In this document: positions 1 through 10,100 of the stretch, in pieces
Position numbering within the stretch: position 1 is the first letter of the stretch
Layout of the letters: every line of letters starts with the position of its first letter
Position numbers and translations under genes: made by a program
NCBI RefSeq assembly: GCF_021390195.1
Contig: NZ_CP090003.1
Location: forward strand, 186,001-250,000
From: Flagellimonas sp. CMM7
GTDB lineage: Bacteria; Bacteroidota; Bacteroidia; Flavobacteriales; Flavobacteriaceae
Reading direction: 5' to 3'
DNA length: 64,000 bases
The notes under the pieces: generated by a model
The model's input: the letters and a program-made list of their open reading frames with translations, nothing else
What the model was told of the DNA's origin: nothing
Databases searched by the model: none

Positions 1-2
1 AA

Positions 3-719
3 TTAATGGTAGACCAAATTGTCGAGCAGTGTAAATCACAATGCACCATAAGTTCATTCACCTGTTCCGACGAACCTTGTCGCCTACCCACAAGGTCACC
101 ATTAGAATTTGGTGGGAGTCCTGAGGCCAGTAATGATTTCAATACATCCTACATTGATTTTGGGGTAAGCGGCCCGATTGTTTCCGGACTTTCAAATCGC
201 GAAAATCAGACTCTTAGAATTATTGACACGAATAACGCTACTGTTGTGGATACTGGTGAAACTGTAACGGCTCAAAACATTTCAGCAACAGGATCCTTGG
301 AAAAATACGAGTACGGCTCTGACCCCTCCATATGGGATGTACGACGTTCGCTGACCTATTCTGAATTTACACGTTGGACCCAGGCCATGGAATGGGATAT
401 TGTCCTGGACATACCTAGTAAATGTGATGAATTTGGGAATTACAATGCTTCATTGACATACGATTCCAATGGTCTTCCCATTGAACCTGTGTACCTGTTC
501 AATGAAGAAACGGGACTATATGATATACAACAAAGCTTTTCCATTGCACCCAGTCCATATGTGACCAAGGACAATCCTACCGGACCGGGCGACACTTTTG
601 TAGAACGTGATCAATATATAAAAAGCAATACCACTCCTACGTCAACAAATGACCCTTCATTCAATGATCCTGTGAACTCGCCAGCGGTGGGCATAAAAGT
701 GGAAGTAGACAACAACTAA
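3..719 (+). CDS. C-terminal part of a cysteine-containing surface-like protein (5' end outside window)
   Basis: The reading frame is open to the left edge, so the Met at position 6 is probably internal and this is the tail of a longer protein. The visible 237 residues have five Cys in the first 25 residues, then low-complexity Asp/Asn/Thr/Ser-rich sequence, which suits an extracellular beta-rich protein. I recognise no catalytic motif, membrane segment or type IX sorting domain. It ends 11 bases before a small secreted protein and is on the same strand as the giant Rhs gene, so it is probably the first visible gene of that operon. Function unknown; it could be a partner or structural component of the Rhs protein, which is inference from position only. 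Confidence 0.6.
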   Translation, partial: LMVDQIVEQCKSQCTISSFTCSDEPCRLPTRSPLEFGGSPEASNDFNTSYIDFGVSGPIVSGLSNRENQTLRIIDTNNATVVDTGETVTAQNISATGSLEKYEYGSDPSIWDVRRSLTYSEFTRWTQAMEWDIVLDIPSKCDEFGNYNASLTYDSNGLPIEPVYLFNEETGLYDIQQSFSIAPSPYVTKDNPTGPGDTFVERDQYIKSNTTPTSTNDPSFNDPVNSPAVGIKVEVDNN

Positions 720-730
720 ACAATATAGCC

Positions 731-1126
731 ATGAAAAGAATAATTGCAATCATCATACTTTACATTGCCTGTATTGGCATGACCAATGCCCAAGAAGGAT
801 CCTTATTTGACTATCAGATACAACGTTTGGATGATCAAAATTATACAATGCAGATGCAACTTTCTGAGAATTCAAATACGCAGTATATACAGATACATTT
901 TTTTGAAAAAGGAGTGGAATTGGTGATATATGAAGCCTCAATTAACAAGAAAAAAGATGGGAACTACTATCTCTATTTTGAGGGGGTGGAAAACCTTGTC
1001 TTTCTTGATAACATCACCTTTCAATTCAACCATGATTTTGGAATGCTAAAGGAACCATCGGTAGTGGTAAGATTAATTGATAAGGATTTTAATCAAATAG
1101 ACACCTACCAGCAAACAATCCAATAA
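731..1126 (+). CDS. small secreted hypothetical protein in the Rhs operon
   Basis: The 131-residue product starts with a Sec signal peptide (MKRIIAIIILYIACIGMTNA, cleaved before QEG), then a short globular domain of alternating hydrophobic and polar residues suggesting a beta sandwich. No family is recognised. It sits 11 bases after the preceding gene and 12 bases before the giant Rhs gene, so the three are almost certainly co-transcribed. A periplasmic accessory or chaperone for the Rhs protein is possible but unsupported beyond position. Confidence 0.75.
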   Translation: MKRIIAIIILYIACIGMTNAQEGSLFDYQIQRLDDQNYTMQMQLSENSNTQYIQIHFFEKGVELVIYEASINKKKDGNYYLYFEGVENLVFLDNITFQFNHDFGMLKEPSVVVRLIDKDFNQIDTYQQTIQ

Positions 1127-1138
1127 AACCAACTGAAG

Positions 1139-4100
1139 ATGAAAAACTATTACATCATAGCATTTGCTTTTTTAGTAAGCATATTTGCGAATGCCCAGTC
1201 AGACAATAATCTATTGGTAGAGACCAATGCTTCGGCCTCATTGAATCTTTGCGGGGAAAACGTCACTATATCAATCACTATATCAAATTCTTCTTCTGAA
1301 ATTGCAACTGGAGTCACCTTCTCCACGAGCTTACCTATTGGGGTTTCACATATTCCAATGGCAAGTGATTATCCATTGGATTCTGGGTCCACTATAGGAA
1401 ATCCTATTTTCATGCTTCCAGATGTAGCGGGAAATTCTACTTTAAATTTTACCTATACCATTGCTGGTAGCTGCGAGCTTTTAGATGAGTTTGATAGTAC
1501 CTTTGGTGATGAAACCGAATTTGAGGTGAGCAATGAGAATACCATCACCTATAGCCTTAATAATGGTTCCCCTAACAGTTTTACCGGTAACTCTGAATCC
1601 TATAACGTTCGTTTTGCCGAACTAGAAGTAAAAGTTGCTGATGATGATGTGAACCTTTTTACAGGAGTATTGGAAAAAGACGCAGATGGAACAGTCTTTA
1701 CCCGTGAGATAGAGGTACGTAATTCAGGGCTTGGAAGACTATCTGAGTATACATTTTATGTAGACGTTGACAATCGTATTGAATTCTCTGAACTTTCCCT
1801 GGGGAACCAAGTGTTGACTCCTACTTCAACGGGTGTATCACCTACGGACCCTAATGTAAATAGATACGCTTATACTTTTTCCGATTTTTCAACAATCGGG
1901 AATGGAGATGCCTTTTTTGATCAAAATGAATCCATGATTTTCAATGATAGTGTAGCTTTACTCCCCGGTACTTGTGAATCTGCACTGGAGACTAATTATA
2001 CAGTAACTTGGGGTTGTACTAACACCGTTTGTAATGAAGGAGATCAAGAGGCTACCTCTATTGCCTTTCTTTCCTTCGTTTCAGGTCGTCCTGCAATTTT
2101 CAATTCATCGACGGCTTCAGGGCAATTTAGATTGCTCTTGACGGTAATCGATTCAGGAGATATTTGTGGTGATGATAGTGAGGTTGAAATAGGCTTTGAA
2201 AATAGGGGTTCAGGTTCGACAATACCAGAATCTGATGCAGCCTTCAATTTAGTAATAAGGGATTTTAACCTTTCATCAGATTTTGAATATACTATTGCAG
2301 GGCTCACCTTGACCGATGAAGATTTATCAGATAACTTCCTTGTGACCATTGATGACAACCCAAATTTCACAACTGACCCTGATGGTGTTGGAATCGGATT
2401 GGATGATATTGATAAAGATGGTTTTTATGATGACCTTCCTAGAGGTCAAATATTAACACTCCGTCTTAAATTAATGCCCACATGGGATGCAGCAACTTTT
2501 GAAAATGTAAAGTCCCGAATATTGGGATTGACCCGAATTTATTATCAAGACAACAATTGTACCCCTTCAAATTATAATGGGAATACAAATTCGATGAGCT
2601 ATTTCTTGGGTGAAAGAAGCGCACCATCACTTGATCTACCGCTAGAATTACAAACCAATGACACAGCCACTCTCATCTTTAATCATGATTTGAGAAGCCC
2701 TACCATTTCTCCAAGTGGATTACTTTCATTTGGTAATTATCTTTCTGATTTCACTTTACCAGAGGGATATGTATTGAATGAAGTTCGATGGATATCCAAC
2801 TTTGGGTCTACACAAACATTTATACCACAAGCTTTGGGCAACAATCAATATCGTGTATTGGGAGGAAGCACCATTGGTCGTTATGAACTTGATGTTACCG
2901 TGGGTTGTAGTGACGGAGCCCCCGAAATAAGTAACGTTTCGTGGAAAATGTACTTAGATGCATGTGGAGACTTTACTGATTTACAATTAATAAATTTAAT
3001 AGATGAATCAGAGCCTATATTTACAGATTATGATTCCTGTAATACTGGAGGAGGCGGTGGTGGTTCTTGCGATTTTGCCACCGATTCATTTGATGTACAA
3101 AGAAATACTTTTGGTTACACGCCTCCCACTCAGGTAAGAAATGGGGAAATTTATTATACACATGGCGAATTGGCAACAGCCGCTTTTGTGAATGCGTCCA
3201 CTCCTGACATTAATCTAGAGGCTGCCTATCCTAGAGATAAGGTGTTGTTTCAGGCCCAGGGAAAAGTATTGGCCAATGCTACAGCTCGCAGTTATGACCG
3301 ACTTTATTTTGAATTTGCATTTAATCTGCCGGAAGGTACAAGTGTAGCTATGCTGAACCATGAGACTAATGGGCAACTTCAAATTAATGGAAGTACTTTT
3401 CCTTTAACAAATCCAACAACCAGCATTGATGGTAACAATAGAATCACATATCTGTACGAGATAGTGCATAGTTACAATAACGTCAGTGAGCAAAATATTA
3501 CGGTCTCCAATCTAGAGCTCCAGTTTTTGAACAAATCGGGTCTTAACTTACCCTTTGGTGTTCACGACCTATCAATTTTCCGTGCTAAATTTTATGGTAA
3601 AAGAATGGGACTTCAAGAATTTGGTTGTTCAACAGGCAGTGTTGGCACAACCATGTCACTTCTCATGCCATCTTTCTCAACGAGCACTAGCTTTCCAAGC
3701 GTTCTTTGCAACGGTAGAGGACAAATGACATTCTTGTCAATTAGTTCTGCAACTACTGGAGATGATTTTCCTAACGAATTTAGGCCTCTTTTTCTGGTAG
3801 ATGATTATAGCACAACGTTGCCTGCTGGTTATAAGTTTGGGCTAGATGGATACTTTACCCAAGTCTCCAATAGCTCGTTCCCGAATACGAACCCTGAATT
3901 GCCAATGACCAATACTAATCCATTGGATTCACCTCAAGTTGATTTTACTTTTGAGAATAACACGGTTCTTGAGGCAAGTGAAAGATTCGGGCAATTGAAC
4001 ATAATTCAAATAATCGAAGCTGATTGTGAAACAAATTTTCAGGTGCCTGCATTCGGTGCTTCTGTATCTTATCCAAGATCGGCAAATTATATTGATCTAT

Positions 4101-7100
4101 TGGAATCTGACAATCCTCAAAATATTAACGGAACGGGTTCAAGATTCTATCAAGATGTTCCATTTACAATTAGCCCTAATACTACCCAAGAAGGTTTTGA
4201 AGAATCCGTAAGTTGGCCGGTATTGTTTTGTAACGAATCGACTAGCTTTAATGGCAATATGTCAGGTACATGGATTGCTTTGGAGCTTAAAACTGATGAT
4301 TTAAGAACCAGACTCGTAGGAGCATCGTCTGACCCTGACGGTTTGTTTGATTACCCTGTGGTTTTTTATGGGCAAACAGCAGATGGATTGCCCAAGGGCA
4401 TGCTTGTTCAGGTCGGATCTATCTCGCAATCGACCTGTGTGACCGTTTACCCTAGGGTAGAATATATCAATTGTGAAAATGATGCAGTACAGAATATCGA
4501 TCTACTTTCTAGTTGGAGCTGCGGGGAATACCCCTTGGATGGGGCGAATCAGGCTACCTTGGATGCTATTGTTTCCATTAAAGACCCGGATGTACTCTCA
4601 TGTCAATACCGCTTGGATGAGCAAGAGCTTACCCTGCGCTATAAAACAGGTGATCTAACTTGGGAGGTCAACCGCTTGGAAGATCAAGTAGATTTATGTG
4701 AAGCCTTATCCTATGAGGTAAATGTGCTTAGTTCAAAATTTGCCAATGTTTACGATACAGAATTAACGGTGACCCTGCCACAGGGTATTACCCCAGAGGA
4801 TATTGCCAACATTCAATATGAATACGACGGAGTGATTGGTTTGGTCAATGTGGCCAATTTTATAGAGGACAATACAACGACATCCAACAATTTTAAAGTT
4901 AAGGTTTCCGAATTGGTAACCAGTTTATTACTGGCTGACGGCACTCCAGGTATAGGTATTGGAGATAACACTATCCCTGGTTCACGCTTGGCCGGTAAAA
5001 ATGAAATTACGTTCACTATAAATCTGGTGGCAGACTGTACCATGGATCCAGGTATTCCCGTGCAGTTCAATCTAGATGGCCGTACCAATTGCAATGACAA
5101 TATCAACTTGTTGTTCAACCGATTGTTCCCCATCAATGGTGTTGTATTGCCCGAATTGACTATTGATGTGGCTGCAAGCGACTTTTTGGTGTGCAACACT
5201 CAAAACCAGGTTGACATCATTTTGGAAAACAATGACCCCAATCCCGATGTGGCCCAGCAAGAATTACGGTTGACCTTACCCCAAGGTGTAGTCTATGGTG
5301 GGATTGCCAATGGCACACCGTCACCTGTTCAAAATGGCAATGTGTTGACATGGGACATCGGCGATATAAATACTAATAGGACACAATCGTTCAGTATTTT
5401 CACTGACCTAACCGATTTCAATACCATTTCTTTTGATTATACGGTAGATGTGGTGCAGAATGGGCAGGCTACTTGCGTGCTCGACGCACAGGCTTGCAAT
5501 TTGGAAATCACTACAGCTCAAGGCACGGACAATGCGGCACAGATCACCCTTCCACAGGTGACCATAACGCCCATAACGAGTACTCCTGTTTGTGAAGGGA
5601 CACCAGTGACCGTGGCAGTGGAATTGGTAGGGGTTACCGATTATACAGGCTATGAATTTGATTGGAACATTGCTCCTGTCTCACAGAACAACAATCAATT
5701 CACATTTGAGTTGACCAATACAGCCCAATTACAGTTAAGTGTTTCTCCATTGGGGAACAATAGTCCATCCTGCACAGGAAATGCAAGTTTGGATGTGGAG
5801 GTGTATCCTGGGGGCAGTATTGGCATGAGCCTGATTGAAGGCATTACATGTGTAGGCCAGTCTAATGCAAGTGTCTCTGTTACCACCACTGGAGAGGCGG
5901 GTACAGGTTTTACAGAACAGCAGCCCTTTGAAATCGTGAGCGCTTCCCCTGTGGGTAGCGTGACCATTGGCCAATTCGTGAATAATGGTGAGACTATCAC
6001 AGTAGAGAATCTTCCTCAAGGCCCTTTTAGCATTAGTTTTAGGGACAACTATGGTTGTACTTTTGAGCAGACCTTGAATATCCCAACCATTGGTAATCCA
6101 ATTACTAATTTCTGTACAACCTTATTGCCATGCGGCGTTTTATCCGGCGACGTAACGATGAGTTTTGATACAGCCGATTTGCACAGTGTGTTAAACGGCT
6201 CTTCATACAGCGCCGTTGTAACCGACAATCAAACAGGAACCGATATTTCAAATTTTACAGGAAATTTCCCTGATACGCAAACCCATGTCCTTAACGGAGT
6301 TGCACCCAATGCCGCTTATACGTTGGAAATTAGTGCAGATAACGGTTGTGTATATACAAGACCTTTTGTTATTGAAACCTATCAAGTGACGGTCAGTCAA
6401 CCTACTGACGAAGAACTTTGTTTTGCCAATGAGACCAAAGACATTATAGTAAATATAAATGACAACATTCCTACCTGTTCTTCTTTCGCGGTGCCTACCT
6501 ATGAAGTATTGTTTGGGGTTTATGATGTAGATAGTCCAGATAGGGACTTTATAGGCACACCACAAACCATAGGTGGTATCACCAACCAGTTGGATTTGAA
6601 CGGATTGGGAGAGGGCAATTATAAAATTGTGGTGAGACCTGATGCTTCAGGCTATACCGACGATATTTCTGCCTGTTTTGTAGATAGATTTTTTAGCATC
6701 ACTTCAAGTGCGACCTTTTCTGCTACTTTAAACACCATAGATCCCTTATGCACCGGTGAAGCTTCGGGTAGTGCAGAAGTGGTTATCAATGGAGGCTCAG
6801 GTACCTTCAACTATGAGTGGGAGGACCAAAGTGGCCAGGTAATTTCAACAGGTTATAGGGCAATCGGTCTTGCAGCGGGTAACTATCAAGTTACTGTAAC
6901 CAATGCTGAAGGCTGTGATGCTCCAGTGCCATTGACCTTTACATTGACCGATCCGGATCCATTGGAAGCCCCTTTTATTGAAGACGTGCAAACAGCCTGT
7001 GAGGCCATTGCGGGAAGTGGTGGCCCAACTGCATCAGGATATACTTCTGGGACCGCTCCCTATACCTTTAGGTGGTATGAAATTCTGACGACCACCGATT

Positions 7101-10100
7101 TTGAGGGTATCGAAGTAACCAATGAATCCTTTGCATATCAAGAAACAGTACCAGAGGGCGGCACTTCCACATATATAGGCATCACCCCAGGGGACTATAT
7201 CGTAAGGATTACAGATGCTAACGGTTGTACTGCGGAAAGCTTGGTCACCACGGTAACACAGCCCGAAGTGGCACGCCAGTACAATATCAACCTATCATGG
7301 CAATCAAGGGTGATCCAAGAGAATGAAAACCCGAACCCACGAACTTTTGAGGTGGATCCCATTGGTCCATCAAACTATAAATTGGCATTGTCCGCCCAGG
7401 TGGAACGCTGTATTGCGGAGACTCAAGAAGTATCACGTGAGAGCGTAGCCAATTTCTTGAAAGATATAGAACAAATTAACGACACGGTCAGCTTGGCCTA
7501 TGCCAATAATAGTGATGTGTACCATTATACGCTGTATTATTATGATCGTGCGGGCAACTTGGTACGTACCGTACCTCCTGCCGGAGTGAACGTGGCCACA
7601 GACGGCGATGGCAACATTGCGAGGGTGCCCACTAATCACACATACGTTACGGGCTACGATTACAATAGCATTTCGCAATTGGGCAGTCAAAACACCCCTG
7701 ATGGTGGCACCACTAATTTCCTCTACAATGATATTGGGCAATTGCTATACTCACAAAACGAACGTCAAATTGCCGACAATGCGTTCTCATATAGCATTTA
7801 CGATGAGTTAGGTAGAATCATTGAAGCAGGTGAAGCGCAATTGGCCGGAAAAAACTTTCCGGTAGATTTCTTGGTGAACGACCAAGCCGATGAAAGTGTG
7901 GCATTGTCCATCCCATTGGCAGAGAAAGTAGAATACATACAAACCACCTTTAACGATAGAGCCACTATTACCTATCAAGGCGGGGAACAACGGTTCTTGC
8001 GCAACCGCGTGAGCCAAATCTACAATCTAGACAAAAACGGCCAGGAAAGCTATACGTATTATAGCTACGACCCCCATGGGAATGTAGAGTGGATCGTACA
8101 AGACCTGCCATCCATTGGACAGACTACAGTGGCTTATGAATATGATTTAATATCCGGCAACGTGAATGAAGTAATCTTTAACATAGGTAGGGTTGATGAG
8201 TACCATCACCAATACGCTTATGATGAGGATAACCGTATTATCTCGGTAAAAACATCGAAAGACGGCCATCTTTGGGATGAGGATGCTCGATATGACTACT
8301 ACCTGCACGGCCCATTGGCGCGTACGGAGCTGGGTGAAGACAGAATCCAAGGATTGGATTTCACCTACACCATCCACGGGTGGTTAAAGGGTATCAATAC
8401 GCCCGATTTGGCTCAGAACGCCTTTAACCCAGATGGTGTGAATACCCAAGGCGATGCGCCCAATACCCATGCCCAAGATGAATTTGGGATGGCACTGGGC
8501 TATTACGGAGGTGATTTTGCCCGTGATGGGGTATTTGACAGCCGATTGACAGCCGCTAACCCATTCGTATTGGTCAATCAGATCAATGGAACAAATCAAG
8601 ACCTATATAACGGAAACATCAGCACGTGGACGGCACATACGGCCGCAGAGGCAAAGGCCAAAAATGCAAACAGTTATGTGGTGGGCAATGCATACCAGTA
8701 TGATCAGTTGAATCGTATCAAAGAAGCCACCGCCCAAGCCTTTAATGAGGCCAGTCAGGTGTTTGAACCGATCAACGGACAGACCGATGCCTTTAAGACC
8801 AATTACAGTTATGATGGCAATGGCAACTTATTGACCCTGCAACGCTTTAAGGACGATGGGCAGTTGATGGACGATTTGGCCTATAATTACGATTTGACAG
8901 ACCCCAACCTGTCCAACAAATTGACCCATGTAAATGATGGTGTAGGACAGGTGAGTGCCGAAATTAACGATCTGCCCAATCAAAATACTGATAATTATAT
9001 CTATGATGCCATTGGGCAGTTGGTACGTGATAATAGTGAAGGACTCACCTATGTATGGAACACCTCAGGCAAGGTATCCGAGATCGTTCCTGATGATACA
9101 GGAGATCCCAACACTCAAAAGGTGCATATGAAGTTTACCTATGATGGCATGGGCAACCGTATTGTGAAACAGGTGAACCGCTTACCCTATGAAAGCGGCA
9201 ATGGCCCACAGGTGAACAATCCCGAGGCTATGGAGACCACCTATTACAGTTTGGATGCGCAAGGCAACGTGATGGGCATTTACAAGCGTGAAGATGCAAA
9301 AGTGTTCCCGGGTGATGCAACGGATACCAGTTATAGGGCCACTTTTAAAATGAGCGAACGCCCCATGTACGGTAGTGACCGCATTGGGCAAGATACCCGA
9401 AAAGAAGATATTTACAGTACGGTTTACAACTTTAGCGGTGAGACGGATTACAATGCCGTGATGCTGGAGTTTGTAGAGCAAATCAACAGTGTTGCCTTAG
9501 GCAATGTATTACTGGCACAACAAGTGGACCAAGATATTTTTGATACCGATGGAAATTTGATTACCGTACCGGGCACCAACCTGACCACTACCACAGTTGA
9601 TGGTGAGTTTGTAGAGTTGCTATACAACAGTATGTTGATACAAGATGCCGACGGTACCCCAGTGATTACGGACAACAACATTTTCTTGATCGAAGATGTG
9701 GAAGAAAACCCCTTGGGGTATGGTGTGGTGGCCAGTAGCTATTTTAACACAGACCCAGAAGATGGGGTAATGCTAATCTACGATACCGATGGTGGGTTGA
9801 TCAATGGCTTGCAATTGATCAATTCTGACACTGCAGAAGCGGTAGATTATCTGGCAAAAAGTGTGGTGGTAAAAAATCCGGCACGCAATGATGAGTTCTT
9901 CTTGTTCTATAAAGATGTAACGGGCAATTTGCACACAGCGACCTTAAGCACAGCTTCAGGCAGTTTAGAAGTAGTTGCCACCGTACAATTGGGCTCCAGC
10001 AACTATGGCCGCCATATGGCCGTGGTGGACGATCGCCAAATGCAGCGTGCCTTTGTATATGCCACAACGCATACCGAAGCGGTAGTCGATGTGGATGGAA

